Assembly (NCBI GenBank): GCA_012932295.1
Contig: JAAONU010000006.1
Location: 28,732,882 to 28,796,881 of the forward strand
DNA from: Cyclina sinensis
Taxonomy: Eukaryota; Mollusca; Bivalvia; Venerida; Veneridae
DNA length: 64,000 nucleotides
Reading direction: 5' to 3'
Shown: positions 1 to 12,670 of the stretch, piece after piece
Position numbering within the stretch: position 1 is the first letter of the stretch
Layout: the number at the start of each line of letters is the position of its first letter
Notes under the pieces: model-generated
The model's database searches: none
Seen by the model: only the letters and a program-made list of their open reading frames with translations
Told to the model about the DNA's origin: nothing
Position numbers and translations under genes: made by a program

Positions 1-2064
1 TTCTAGTTTGTAATGTTATTTCGATAGAGGGTTAAAACCTTAAATATTGAAGAACGATACCAGATCGACAACAAACGCCGACCGGAAAAGTTCTTGTTGA
101 ACAAAATAAACTCAGATAACCTAATAAATTGTGTAAAAAATAACAACAATGTAGAAACAAATCGATGTTGCTTTGTCTTAAATTAGAAAAAAAACATGTT
201 CAAAAGGTAAGTTTGTAACTGGTACTACAAATGTTAGGCATTTTTCTTCGGCCATACTATTCAAAAGTGTTGAGCTAAAAATAGTTGCATGATATTATCT
301 CTTATAATTCAGAAAGATAAATACTAGAAGAGCTCATTTCATTACTTTTACGTTTTATAAAATCTCTGAATCTAAGTAGCATATTAAAAGGTGTATGTGC
401 TTCATCCAAGCGGGCCTCGGAATAACGTAACCGTTTATCTTTCACTGAAGGCAAGACCTTTGTCCTTTGTGGTCACATTTACAAAGACACACACTGAAAG
501 GTAAGACTGATTTATTTCAACTGATTTTTATTTACTACACCGTAATTTATTTATAAAAGACTACAAGCGAGATTGTTAAAAGTTCTTTGTCTTATGAATT
601 TAACTCCGTGGATTTTTCGTGATTAAATGATTTCTTTGAAGTTGTTGGTATTTCTATAGTTTAGCTGCTGGAAAAAAGACACAGGAATAGAAAATCATAA
701 GACAGATTTTTTAGAATGTTAGTAATATACATCTTGAAGGATTTCAAACAAAATGAAATACGAAATGTTCTTTTGAAGACAAAAGTTTTGTTTAAAAATT
801 GAATATTAGGAGCGCCTTCATTATGTCCATTTAAGCTAACTATAGCAACTACAAACAGATCAAAATCAAATAAGCAGATCAGACATCATCACAGATGAAC
901 AAATCTTACATCAAAGAAATTATCTTAGCAGCACTAAACGGACAGGAAAAGTTTCCGAGTGTCTGACTAAATAAGTATCTTAATTAATTAACTGGTTAAA
1001 CGTATTCCAAAAAGAGAACAGGAGCAATTAAACGTCTAAAGACAGTGTACTTACCAATTGAGTCATGTCGGTTCGAAGTCTCCGTAAGAAGGCTGAGATC
1101 TGAAGCTGTAAGCTAACAACGTGAATTTGAACGCAATTTCCAAGTCTAGTTAAATCCCAGAATTACATTGTACTGATATAGAAAAATAAATTTACTCATA
1201 GGATAATGATGGAACCATGTTCTTTGAACTCTCAATGTTTAAATAATTATGTCTTTCTTTCGTAATCAGGTCACTTCTTCATTAAAACAATTTCTTATTT
1301 TTTGCAATGTCATTAAAAAAAAATCTACTGCACTATATATCTAATATGTTCATTTTGATTTAAAAGGCAGTTAGGAGTGATTTTTTTACAAATAAGGAAC
1401 ATTTTTGCTGGTAAGACATTTTTCTTGGTAAAATATGTTCTACTTATAATTGTTAATTTAAGTTTCCTTACGATTTCATGACTATGATCGTAGCCTATGC
1501 CATAAACCTTAAACGTATGAAGTGACTATTCTGTGAATTTATCTCAATTTATTTCATTTAAATGTGGTCCTACATTTTCTTTAATAAAAAAGTGTTACGT
1601 TTGAAGCGAAAAAACGCCGATCTGAGTGTTTTCGTTTTGTCTTCGTTTCATTTTTTCGCAAACACGCTGATCGGCGACTGTGCTTCAGCACTTGCGCAGA
1701 CGCACCAATACGTTACGAGGCAGGCAAAAAATCTGCCACCATAGTTACGGGCTCAGACACAACAACAACAACAAAAATTGATCTCTGTTTTTGAATTTTG
1801 TCACTGCACCTTGAAAGGACTAAAACAAGGAAACAGTGCCCCGGTAAACGTCTGGCGAATGGCGACATTCCAATTCTTGTGACGTACTAACTTATACTTA
1901 CACTATAACTTATACTAACGTACTTATTTCTTTATTATTTTATACTAGTAGATTAATATCAAAAAACTTAATTGTCAAAATTTATTCCTTTAGTTGAAAC
2001 ATTTATAAAACTTTTGTTTGCATTTAGAAGAAACTTTAAGTAGGCGTCATCTGCTTTCAGAACA
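1..2064. other. Non-coding stretch upstream of EF-hand gene
   Basis: I see no coding exon here. The longest open stretch (1562-1744) has no recognisable domain and overlaps an inverted repeat. An AG preceded by a pyrimidine run ends at 2060, four bases before the EF-hand start codon. It could be the acceptor of a 5'-UTR intron, which would place the promoter further upstream. No promoter element could be assigned. Confidence 0.5.
1615..1676. repeat. Imperfect hairpin / inverted repeat
   Basis: The left arm CGCCGATC at 1615-1622 is complementary to GATCGGCG at 1669-1676. Pairing extends inward to about 17 bp with two mismatches, leaving a loop of about 28 nt. GC content is locally much higher than in the surroundings. 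It may be the core of a small foldback element; no terminal duplication was identified. Confidence 0.45.
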
Positions 2065-4840
2065 ATGGGACTCTCTACAGCATTTGTGGTTATTGCACTG
2101 AGCGCAATATGCGGCGGGTAAGTTGTGTTCCTGCCGAGTATAGAATGAACGACATAATCCGAGATGTTACTGGCATATGCAGACACTTGTACTTTCAGAA
2201 CATGTGTTTAAAACTACCAAACACTCACAACGTTGTACCATATTCCGAACTAATTTATTCAAATTGTGTTTTAAAACAAGAAAAAAAAAACACAAACAAG
2301 TCAGAATATATCTGTTTAAAACTTCAAGTTGCACGGCATGCCTAATGTCATGGACTGAATAGCTAAGGCTTTAAGTGATCTTACAAACACGTCAACACCT
2401 GGTTGCAACGAAAATATTTTTTTCTGCCATTTTGAAAATCATACCTCAATTCAGGCTTAACTTTTGCGCATTTGTAATAACCGAATACAAATGAACTACG
2501 GTCATTGAAATGTTAATGTTGAAAAATAAGTGTATGTTCTGTGTACATAGGCTAAAGTGATCATTTGTACTATTGCATTAATACCATTGATCAAATCACT
2601 TTTCTCATTAATCAAACTTTGATGTAGCAAACTTTTATGCATCTTATCATATTGTCTAGGGTGTCGGCAATGGATATGACCAAACTACAGCCATACAATT
2701 TGACTGCGGCTGTAATGTTCATTCAGGAAGACTTGGACCAGGATGGAATGATGACAAGAACCGAAATCGAGGCCGTATTTGACAAATATGATTCAAACGG
2801 TACAAAACTTAAAGATACACAAATATTTGTAGAATGAATTATACATCGCATCTGATCTAAATTGAAGGACTGAATACGAATCTATCTTCGGTTTATGACC
2901 TTAAATGTATTGTTTTCTATTTTCAAATTCATGTGTCTATATTTTGCACCAAATGCTTTTAATATTGTTGTCTTTTTATGTGACGTAGAACATTGATTTG
3001 TAATATTGAAAACAAGTATAAATTCCGTACATTTATTCAAGGTTACAATGTATCTAAAAATTAGTCATTTATTTAACTAACAAATACACGGCTGGTAACC
3101 TTTTTAATGATTATGTCTGGGTTTTTTTACTTCCATTTTCAAAATCAAAAAGGGTATTTCTGATAGGTTTTGTGAACAAAAAGTCCATACCCATGTCTGA
3201 AATGTACTTGTAAATAGCACAAAATCAGTGAACGATTGTATACCTATTTCATCACATGACAAACGTTTTGAATAAATTAAAACCGTCATGTATTTCAAAT
3301 GTAACTTTGCGCGGGACATTTTTGTACTTGCGGATGTTTTGTAATAGCCCCTCTTCCGTACAACTGTTAAACTTAATACTACCACGGCATATCCTTCCTA
3401 TTACTGTCTAAATCGTATGATAAAAGGAATCTGACACTCGCCAGAGGCTTGCTTGATAACACTTTTCCTGAATTTATTGGATAAAAAGTTCATTTAAATG
3501 AACTTATATAAGAATTATGATTTAATTGCAAGTAGTTCCGAATGTAAAGAAATTTGTTTAAATAATTAAAAAGGTGATGGTCGTGAAAGTAGACATGAGT
3601 ACACCCAGATGATTTGTGCCGCTGACCCTGACCTTTACCAGATCTCACACTACCTCTTTGACGACTATGACGTCAACGGTGACCACCATCTAGAAAAAGC
3701 AGATTATGACGCCTGGCATGCACAAATAGACGCCGATAGTAAGTGTCCTGACTAATCTGCAGCAGACGTATCTGAAAATATCAATTTTGTAAATGCCTGA
3801 CTAGTATAATTACAATATATATTGGTTGCCTGTAACGGTGTAAACCTTTCAGAAGGAGAAAAAGCCCAGGTCTGCTCAGCAAAATTGTCGCCTTCAGGTT
3901 TTTTCCTGAGCCTAAAAATACAGTTACAGGTTTTCATCAGTTTCAACGGGAAACCAGTCTGACCAGATTTTGAACATTAATCTATTTAAAATCAGTTTGC
4001 TTTGTATTCATAAATTTTATTGAAAAAAAGTTCCTTTGTTGTCAGTATCAGCTATGGTAATTAGTACAAGTTCTTACGCTGCAGTATCAATTTATTGTCA
4101 TTAACCCTGGACATGCTGAAGTTTTGTAATGGATTTGCCCAGCTTTGAATTTGGAACAGTCCATACAAAGTTTAAGGGATTTCAATATCAAAAAACATAA
4201 ATGGAGCTACCAACAGTATAGAGCCTGGTCAGACTGCACGGATGTGCAGGCTGGCCTGGCTCTATACTGGTGGCAAAGGCTAAACACTTTCGGTTCCAAC
4301 AGGTTAAGAGTTAAGAGGTTTAGTGAGTATATGTGTAAACTCAGCTTATATATTACATTCTTATCAAGTGAGCTTTTATTGCCTTTCAGAGGACGGTATG
4401 GTCAGTCAGGAGGAATTTGTCAACTACTGGGTCAAGGTAATGAACTAATACACTCGAATTTACAGCATAGAAGCATATATATCGTACACTAACTTGAAAA
4501 CATATTCCAATAATCTTTTTGTTTGTTGTTACCGTTATTTAATTTAAAAAAAATCTTGGAAACAGTATATTTACGAACAGTTATGTTACAGTAGTTTATT
4601 GTTTATTATATAATCCTGTATCTTTGATTTTCTGTATCCTCCATCAGATGGGATTTGATACAATTAATTCTGAGATTAATTTTATGCTATTTAATTCATA
4701 GAATAAGTTATCGGTTAGTGATATAATATGAATTGTCATGATGAATGTAGCAAATATTTTTCTTGTAGTTGTTTGAGAGTATTGAAGGACAAGCCGCCCA
4801 ACATCCCCATGGTAACTCACACGAGCACGGACACTGTTAG
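2065..4840 (+). CDS. Secreted four-EF-hand calcium-binding protein (five exons)
   Basis: Exons: 2065-2117, 2660-2799, 3574-3738, 4390-4436 and 4769-4840. All introns are GT-AG and phases match, giving 158 residues. Residues 1-18 form a hydrophobic signal peptide ending AICGG, so the start at 2065 is preferred over Met22. Four calcium loops are visible at residues 42-53 (DLDQDGMMTRTE), 62-73 (DSNGDGRESRHE), 97-108 (DVNGDHHLEKAD) and 117-128 (DADKDGMVSQEE). Loop 3 has His at position 6 instead of Gly and Asp at position 12, so it may bind weakly. Introns 2 and 3 cut through loops 2 and 4. The tail (147-158) is rich in His, and N31-L-T is a possible glycosylation site. Family knowledge says such proteins bind calcium. 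Secretion into hemolymph or extrapallial fluid, perhaps for shell formation, is inference. The acceptor of exon 3 has a poor pyrimidine tract. Confidence 0.88.
4101..4314. mobile_element. TTAA-flanked palindromic MITE (piggyBac-like), copy 1
   Basis: This 214-bp element sits in intron 3 of the EF-hand gene. It is bounded by TTAA on both sides, begins CCCTG, and carries a central imperfect hairpin with arms TAGAGCC and GGCTCTA around CTGCAC-GGAT-GTGCAG. A close copy lies at 23146-23359, where an empty site in the paralogous segments shows that TTAA is the target duplication. TTAA targets with CCC ends are typical of piggyBac-type transposition. No transposase is encoded, so it is non-autonomous. 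Confidence 0.75.
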
Positions 4841-4892
4841 ATGATTTCTTGTCTAAATTTGATAATTTGTATTTGAAATTAATATTGGGTGA

Positions 4893-4898
4893 AATAAA
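4893..4898 (+). promoter_or_regulatory. Polyadenylation signal AATAAA of EF-hand gene
   Basis: The canonical hexamer lies 53 bp after the stop codon at 4838-4840, giving a very short 3' UTR. The cleavage site is not determined. Confidence 0.55.
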
Positions 4899-5397
4899 AG
4901 ATTGCACCGCTAACTTAAGATGTCTTTTGAGTATTAGCTGTACTATGACTGAAATTTAAGTGTGTAAACACATGTGGGGAAAACGGTTCCGTTAAATTTA
5001 AAGTAAAATACATAATGATTTTAATAGTTCACCATTTCAAAAAGAAATGGTCTTCAGTCCACATTTAAAAGATGTCTAATCCAACTGATGGCATAGAATA
5101 AAATCAGGAAAGAGGTTACTAACAGCTAAAAGATAAAACTCTTGTAATATTCCTTCAAAGTGGAGGTCGCTTGTTGAAAATGCACTTTTCAATGCATCTA
5201 GCAACTGTTGACAAACACAAACAGAAATTAAATTCCGAAAATGATTGACACCCGTTATGCAAGGTTCTGGTGCACCAATCCAAAATTGTTTGCCCTTGAC
5301 TATTCGGTACAGCCATTTTGTGACTTACGCGTTCAAATATTTTTTTTCAAATGAAAAAAAGTAACTGAATACCACATTTGGCACATCATTCTTATTA

Positions 5398-6354
5398 TTG
5401 GAGAGGTCATCCGACCTCTCCACAGTGTTGACTTTAATTGCTGGCGGCATCTATTTTTGCGTATCAAATTTTAATTAATGATCTCATATTAAGCCTAAAA
5501 TCATGAAAACCAGTCTACAAAGATAGTTATGCGCATGCTCCGAATCAAAATGCGAATTTATTTAAACGAAACCAAAATTTAACATCGGGTCAAAACGGCC
5601 CATGGTTAAAATGGCCTATTATGAACAGAACGTATAGAATAATTTTTTATTCCCTTAATTAAACACAAAAAAAAAATAATAGGGATGCTTTTCTATAATG
5701 CACGCTACTTTTTAAAAACTACAAATTCTAAAATGCATTTTTTTCTGAGAAACTCATCAGCCTGTTGAACAATTTAATATTTAGCCATGGTCATGTAAAA
5801 ATGGTAAATATTTTTTACGAATTTCAGAGCATTTTTGACAAGTTTATTTCCTCGATTTGGATCAAATGCACGCCCTTTTAATATTTAGTCCAGCTTAACA
5901 GATTCTATCGCTGATTATTTTGTAAAACATTTGGACTAAGAAAGGTGTAATAAAAGCTTGAAAGAGAAAACAAAACTTAATGAGCCTAAAAAAGCAGCAG
6001 CTTAACATGGGAGTTCTGGCTTCTACAACTACATGCATTGTTGTAAAAGAGGGGGGAGTAAAGCCTTAGGGGCTTATAAGAAGATCCCCAAGATTCTACA
6101 AGGTATGAAATACATGCGGTTATCTTAATTTGTTTCATTTATTGAAATGATAGATATGCCACTATAAAAACATTTGAAATAACTAAATTATAGTCAGTTT
6201 CGGTCATTTTGCCTAATAGGTATTAACTATTAATAATAGTTAGGTTACTAGTTTTTATAATTATTTAAGTCACAGAACGTTGAAAAAATTCAAAATGATC
6301 TTGGAAACAAGTAGATTCATTCTTTCAGTGACGACACCTGCTGACCTCTCTTTG
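5398..6354. mobile_element. Candidate inverted-repeat DNA element, long member
   Basis: The left end reads TTGGAGAGGTCATCCGACC and forms a local hairpin (GGAGAGGT at 5400, ACCTCTCC at 5414). An inverted match, GACCTCTCTTTGG, lies near 6343-6355. The left 75 bp resemble the left end of 57809-58215, including the shared GGCATCTATTTTTGCGTATC block. No coding capacity is visible. The right boundary is inferred only from the inverted match. Confidence 0.4.
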
Positions 6355-8015
6355 GCTTACTTTTTAAAGGAAGCAAATTTGTTCTTATTTGAAATAAGCA
6401 TAACTGTTACTTACTCGTTTGATTCACGTCCCAACATTGCGTTTCAGGGGTAAAGTTATATGGCGTTCTGTGGAAAACTTATTCGTTTGTTTTGATTTTA
6501 CCGCCAAGTCGTACAAGACTTTAATATTACAAACGTTTCAATCAGGCGTTAGGTACTTTTTTTTATATTTGTTGGCAATCGTGATGTGTCTGAAACACCT
6601 TCTTTCACGTTAGATTAAATTTACAAGATTTAAGAAAGGCGTGGCCCACATCTAAAGTGTATTTTGGTATTTACTGACTAAAGTTCAAGAAAAAAATGGA
6701 TGCATTTCTTTCTTTTGTGGATAGTTGCAGAAGATATTTCATTTTTAATTTCATAAAAGTCGAATGATGTGTTTGTGTGTGCTCAGTCAAAAGACCCAAA
6801 AGCAAAAAGTGCAATAGACAATTACAGGTGCTATATTCTAGTTAAACCATGTTTTTCTTGAATAAAAAGATACACGGATAACTTTCTCAAAACATAATCT
6901 TTCTTATCTTTATTTATGTGTTTTATGACTTTTTATAGCATGTGCAGTCAAATATCCTGCAACGTCGCGCTCCGTTTTTAAAGTCATATGGTTTAGCTAA
7001 ATATATATCTAACTGTATAATTCATGTTTTATAAGTTTTATTATCAGATGAGAATATATGAGAAAGTTAAGCTAAAAACGAAAAGACAAACTAAACTAAG
7101 CAGACAGTTGTCACAATTAACATTTTCTACTTGAATCGAGCAAAAAGTCGTTAAAATGGCTGCTTTGGAGCTACGTTTTTGGTGGCCAAAATTGCGTGAC
7201 GTCACATAGTATAATTTTACAGATATCCCGAAATGTTTCTGACAGATACCATACTCAGCTATTAAAACAGGTTTGCAAGTCATGCTTTAATTCACAGTCG
7301 CTTAATATACTGGCAAGTTAGTGTCACCTTTATCCTATTTCTCGGTTGAAAATAAGACCAGTTTGAGATAGAGTCATTCCACTGAAGCTAAATAAGACAT
7401 TATTGTATAATGGTTCTTTGATAGGTCATGACATCGTGACACCAAAATCCATGCTGGTGCCGTTCTTATCTGCAATAAAACTACTGTGCCTTGCTGAGGA
7501 GGTCCTGCGGCTCCAAATACGAAATTCTGTATCATTGATTGTGCAATGAAGAAAATGTCTTGAAAGGTATTAATCGTATTTTATTTTTTGGCATTTCGAT
7601 GTAAGAAACGAAAACCCAATGTTTCCTACAAATCTTATCTGACATTAAACAAAATCTGTTACCTGCTGTATTCGTTCTTAGCAACGGAGGTATGTAAGAA
7701 CTCGTACAGAAAATATGAGGTCTACCAGGAATCTAAGCATTAAACACCGGAATAGAATGGTAAGAAAATATTTGTTAACCAGTTACTGTAAAGTAGGGGT
7801 AAACGAATAGTATTTTCCCCATTCATATTGAATCAGATTATCACTGTTTTATTCTTTTGTTTAAGATCGTAAAATATAAAGTTTATCTTTTAAATAATAC
7901 CTTAATTTATTTAATGCTTCTTCTTAAATCTGCACACGTTATTTTATTAACGTGTCGCAGTTTTAAAAGATGTTTGATTCTCAATTACATAAACGGAATT
8001 ATTACAAGGATTATT
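6355..8015. other. Intergenic stretch, nothing recognised
   Basis: No exon, RNA gene or tandem repeat was recognised. A CRE-type octamer TGACGTCA occurs near 7197, but it is isolated and no transcription unit next to it can be defined. Confidence 0.4.
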
Positions 8016-8377
8016 TAAAGGCCCATTAAGCCCCAAAATGCTACTATTTTTATTTCTCAAAAATTTTTATTTTTAGAGTACTGTTACAATTTCCAGAATG
8101 GTAAACAATAGCCATATAATTGAACCATGTTTTGTTTCTGTTGCTTTATGGCCACTAGTAAAGCTATAGTGAATTAGTATTTTGTATGAATGTCAAAATA
8201 CCACTTTGTTTCCATTTTGCTACTTTTACACCAAACTATTTCATATTCAGCGCAACTATCTTCAAGTGATAAGCATCTTACATGCTCTAAATCCATTATT
8301 AAAATATTGTCAAACATATTTTTGCTTTTTCTTGAGAGGAAAAGTTGTAGTCATTTCTGAGGCTTAATGGGCTTTAA
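8016..8377. mobile_element. MITE with 18-19-bp terminal inverted repeats
   Basis: The left end TTAAAGGCCCATTAAGCCCC (from 8016) is matched in inverse by GAGGCTTAATGGGCTTTAA at the right end, with about one mismatch. If the outermost TTAA is counted as the target duplication, the inverted repeat begins AGGCCCATTAAGCC. The interior (about 320 bp) is non-coding. Family assignment is not possible from one copy. Confidence 0.6.
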
Positions 8378-8479
8378 TATATAATGCTAAGTACCACATA
8401 CATGTTTAACTATAGAATTTGATTGTTAATACCATAACATAATCCTTCAAAGGACCATCCCTTATGGTTAATGACCGAC

Positions 8480-8640
8480 TTCCATCGTTTTTGCAGATTT
8501 TCTGTTCCAGTTGCTAGGCAACTGCGTTCATACTCTAATCCGCTCGGCCACGTCAGTTTAATGAGCGGATCAGTGGTCCGTTCTAAACGCACTGGACGTG
8601 TAACCTAGGCGTGTGTTCGAGCCGCCGCTCCTCGTCTAAC
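8480..8640. repeat. tRNA-like sequences (SINE relic), two orientations
   Basis: On the minus strand around 8520-8557 there is a good RNA polymerase III A box (TGGCCGAGCGGATTAGAG). On the plus strand a B-box-like GTGTTCGAGCC lies at about 8611-8625. No single strand gives a full cloverleaf with matching A and B boxes. This is best read as overlapping pseudo-tRNA or tRNA-derived SINE heads, not a functional tRNA gene. Confidence 0.35.
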
Positions 8641-8869
8641 AAAACTAATTGATTTCGGATTAGATTTTAAACTGTGGTCCCATGTTTCAGTGCTATACAC
8701 TGAGCATGGAAAAGAACAAGAGTGTTTCAGGAATGGGATGCTTTCTGTCTCCTGCACTATCTGCCACAACATAAAATAACTAATTTATATTTTATACTTA
8801 TTCAGTCTCGGAAGTATGTCGTAGTCTTACGAACATGAAAGTCAGTCATAGAAAAATTTCAATGCATCG

Positions 8870-8945
8870 TGACTAAGTCCACCCAATGCAGGCTTCGAAC
8901 TCGGGTCCTTCCGCATCTAAAACCAAGGCTCTAGAATCGATTCTT
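8870..8945 (-). repeat. tRNA-derived SINE-like fragment
   Basis: Read on the minus strand, the sequence contains CGAGTTCGAAGCCTG, close to the tRNA B box, but no convincing A box or acceptor stem pairing. It is probably a SINE fragment. Confidence is low because only one box is recognisable. Confidence 0.3.
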
Positions 8946-9195
8946 TGACGTAGTTGCGGAATATTGTCCAGCTCTTTAAATTCTGTTTCAAAACAAAAAG
9001 GAAAAAATGACACAGTTTCAACAAGAACAACAACACTCTTTTATTGAAAATAGGTCACAATATTGGATCCAACTGGGCCAGCTCATATAACAGCCTATAT
9101 TCTGGAAATTGGAGATGAAGTCACAGGACAAAGATGGATGAATGTTTAGTACCTTTCTACCAAATCCAATGAATTTCGATATTTTTTATTTTTTT

Positions 9196-9238
9196 CTAGT
9201 GGAGGGGGGTGGGGGGGGGGCAGGTGGGGGGTGAAGCC
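9196..9238 (+). repeat. G-rich tract with quadruplex potential
   Basis: This purine run contains several groups of three or more G, including a run of eleven, separated by single T, A or CA. Four or more G-runs within about 40 nt satisfy the usual G-quadruplex pattern. It sits at the left edge of the dispersed repeat at 9360-9790. Confidence 0.6.
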
Positions 9239-9359
9239 TGGGTACCCTAATGAGGACCAAGATCTTCCAAAGCCCATCTAATTTACTATTATACTATTAT
9301 TATAAATCATATTTATCAAAGCTCAATGCCTTTTATTCCCGCAAAAAAAAACTTTCCTA

Positions 9360-9790
9360 TAAAACTCTGTGTAAATCAAGTGACCACTGGGACGGGACCA
9401 ATTTTAATCCAGGGGCAATGATTGTACAAACCTGGTAGAGGTCCGGCATAAAATGGTACACACATAATATCTAAACCCTAAGCCTAATGGTTTCTGACAA
9501 AAAGATTTTTTAAGTTTTTCAGGTATCAGACTATGTTAAATCAAGTGGCCCTTGGGGCGGAGACAAATCTGACTTAGCCATGATTTATATGATTTGGGTA
9601 GAGGTCTACTAGATGATGCTAAATATTCAATTATTATATTAAAATAATGAAAAAGGGCCATACAAGGATAATTTCTGTTAAGTTTAACTGCAATTGACCA
9701 AGTTGTATAGGAGGAGACATTGGTTGAAATCAATTGTGGACGAAGAACGGACGGATTTACGACGGATTAACGACGGTCAAAATAGCATAC
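9360..9790 (+). repeat. Dispersed repeat with diverged tandem core
   Basis: Two diverged units about 166 bp apart (starting near 9371 and 9537) share the pattern AAATCAAGTG-CC--TGGG-CGG and GGTAGAGGTC. The right end is a short ACGGA/ACGAC-rich stretch (9740-9775). A reverse-oriented relative lies at 61745-61880. Such modules with tandem cores and GGACGGA tails are common bivalve repeats; the transposon class is not assigned. Confidence 0.5.
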
Positions 9791-12451
9791 TAGAAGCTAC
9801 TTGCTAAAAATTAAAACTATTTGAATGCTAGCATCAACACCTATAATGCTTGGCAGACTGTGTCAAATACCCTAGGAATAATGATTTGCAATAAATTTTA
9901 TTACAAATATCACAATGTGTTACATTTGTACATCACTTGTGACCACTTGCGAAATAACTTGTGATCGTGTGAAGGAGTTGAATATTTCAAGTCACAGTCG
10001 GTAATTTAGCTGTTGTTTTTAGGGGAAGTATTCGTCTGAAAAATAGAACAGAAGGAGACACTAACAAACAGAGAATAAAATGCTGATGATTCAAAATCAA
10101 TTTGTTACACTAGCAAGAGTGATGTGTGATGTAAATTATGTTAAACTAATTTTTCTCTTTGTGGAAAAAAACTGCAGAGCTTTTAACAGTTCTGTTGTAT
10201 TTCACTGAAGAACCTTTAAAAAATTTTAATAGGCATATCAAGCTGACATTTCTTTTAAAGATACTCTTAAAATTTGCGAAAATTGGCAGAAATCAGCAAA
10301 ATGATGGGGTTTGTTTTCTTAAAAAAATAAAAAAAATACAGAGGAAACTCCGAAAACCTTGTGTATTACTTAAAATAATTTTTAATTTTCAATCGAATAC
10401 AACTCTGTAGTTATCTTGTAGATATGGGTGACACCTAGAAAATTGCCTTTTTGCTTAAAAAATCAGGAGACTGTAAATTCTAGAAATTAAGCTTCATGCT
10501 AATGAAAAGTATAGTAATCAGATAAGGCCTCTAGAATTTGCGGACAAAACATAGCGCCCCGTAATTTTAGGCCATATCTTTTGCTTAATCAGCGTTCGTT
10601 TTATTTGTTCACCTGAGCTTAAGGTACTTATGGTAAACTGTTGTGAATGACCAGGATACCTGCTACAGGGTGTTCAGGATAACAGGCTCTTGGTGTTCAG
10701 AATGCCATGTACTGGATACCTTATACTCCGTGAGTACAGATTTAATGCTCTTGTCGGTAATTTTGTATTTGAACAACGGTCACCTTTTGATCAATCATTT
10801 AGAATAAAACATTATAATAACAGTGTAAAACTGTATTCCTTTGCAGTATAACTGTTAATCATAGTATCAATATTGATTCTTGGATCTTGTAAATATGTTA
10901 TAGACGCACAAAGCTCAGTTGTTATTCCTATATTACAGTAATTAGCAGAGTGGTATAAAACAGTATGATCTTTTAATATCTTTACACATCTCACCATTTA
11001 GTGTCTTCAGACAAGAAAAATTGTAGTTACATCTGACCCAACCTATTGTTGTATTAAATACGACGGTTGTTTAATCCAAGGTCGGTGCATTTACGTACTT
11101 TTAATCTCTCTTTAATCAGTTATTTACTATACGGTTATACTGGCATTAACAACGGATTTACTGATTAGTTGAATAATTATATAAATGGATAAGACTCAAC
11201 TGTAGACAAACTAGGGAATGCCAAAGGCATTTATATTACATAACGTAGAATAATGCTTCGATAATGAGCAACTTGGAATAGCTAATTACAACTAGGGAAG
11301 GCTTATTGCAACTGGGAACGGTTAATTACAACTGGGAATGGCTAACTGCAGCTGGGAAAGGTTAATTGAAACTGCATAAAATATTATCACTATATGTGTG
11401 AAGCTTCTTGAATAAGACAATGTTGCAAGTGCAGTGAGAATAAGTCTTAAATTCTGGCGAAATATGTTATCGAAAAAAAATGTTTTATAAAGTTTTATAT
11501 ATTGTATTATATAGTTCTTGTATAATTTCTAACTAAAAGCAGTGGTTTTTAAGAAAAGCTTACATTTGAAATTACTTTGTATATTGAAACTATAGATCTT
11601 CATAAAAATTAAAAATCATTATGTTGTACACAATAAAAAATACAAGTCGATTTTTTTTCCTAATATATCTTTTCTAGAAATAGAAATGACATATTTAAGG
11701 TGTAATATCTCGTTTTTAATTTGACATATGAACGTTAAGGTTGTCAAAAGCTAAGTTTGATCAATTGTTTATCTCAAGATAGTCATATAAAGAATAAAAT
11801 CTTTGACAGTTTTCATCTTTGTAATAATATAAATAATTATTAAATATATCACGCAATCTATGTACTATGTCGAAATGTACTGTAAAATGTTATTTTTGAA
11901 ATGTTGTTAATTTTATAATACGTTGTCGTGTTTTGCCGCGGAAACTTAACGTTCCCGCTTTTTAATGACGTTCATATGTTTATCTGAATGTCAGCCATTT
12001 CCTAGGAAGATATGTTATAAAACATTTAATACATTTAAAGCGCTACCGAGAATTAACATGATATAATAGACATAAAAGTTGTTATTTCTGAAACAAACTT
12101 TTTCTATATATAAAATGAGGTATTTGAACAATCTGCAACTTCACAAATGCCTTAGGTGCTCCCCGCCCCCGCCCTGCCAACTGTTTTCTTTTCAGGTGAA
12201 CGACCCAGGACAATTCGGTCCTCTTGTATTTATTGGAAATATTTAATGAGTGGACAGAAGCTGTAACTCATGAATTTGTTTAAATTTTGTAACAAAATGC
12301 AAGTTTGTATATAAGAAAACAAATAGTAAGTAAAATGTTATTCTCATGAAAAGATTGTATCTGTCATTTTATCATTAAAAAAACTGTTTTGTAGAGCTGT
12401 TATAAACAAGTTTTAAATCTTTGTCGAAAAAGTAAAATGGTGTAAATAAGA
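9791..12451. other. Intergenic stretch with one short tandem repeat
   Basis: No exon is supported. The open stretch 10159-10410 is Lys/Phe-rich and reflects A/T runs. The one structured piece is the short tandem array at 11260-11376, listed separately. Confidence 0.45.
11260..11376 (+). repeat. Degenerate short tandem repeat (about 24 bp)
   Basis: About five diverged copies of a unit resembling GGTTAATTACAACTGGGAAT follow one another. The units differ at several positions each, so this is an old array. It has no coding interpretation. Confidence 0.55.
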
Positions 12452-12494
12452 AATAACATAACATAACATAACATAACATAACATAACATAACAT
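12452..12494 (+). repeat. (AACAT)n microsatellite, possible antisense LINE tail
   Basis: About eight perfect copies of the pentamer AACAT are followed by a T-rich stretch (AGTTTATTCGACC). Simple repeats of this sort often form the 3' tail of non-LTR retrotransposons. The following 150 bp would then be an antisense 3' UTR, but no coding part is present to confirm this. Confidence 0.7.
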
Positions 12495-12670
12495 ATAGTT
12501 TATTCGACCATAAAATTGTATACATACAAATATAGTCGACTATAAATAAAATAAGAAATAACAGAGGAATGAGTCAGAGAGTACAGATATATGCTCAAAC
12601 TGATCCTAGTCTGTAGGAAGAACTTTAAAAAAGTTAAAGAAGGTCATACAGACAGAAAAACAAAACGTTA

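Noticed and set aside
2109..2362. Open frames just after EF-hand exon 1
   Set aside because: They lie in intron 1, and the splice sites and phases support the five-exon gene.
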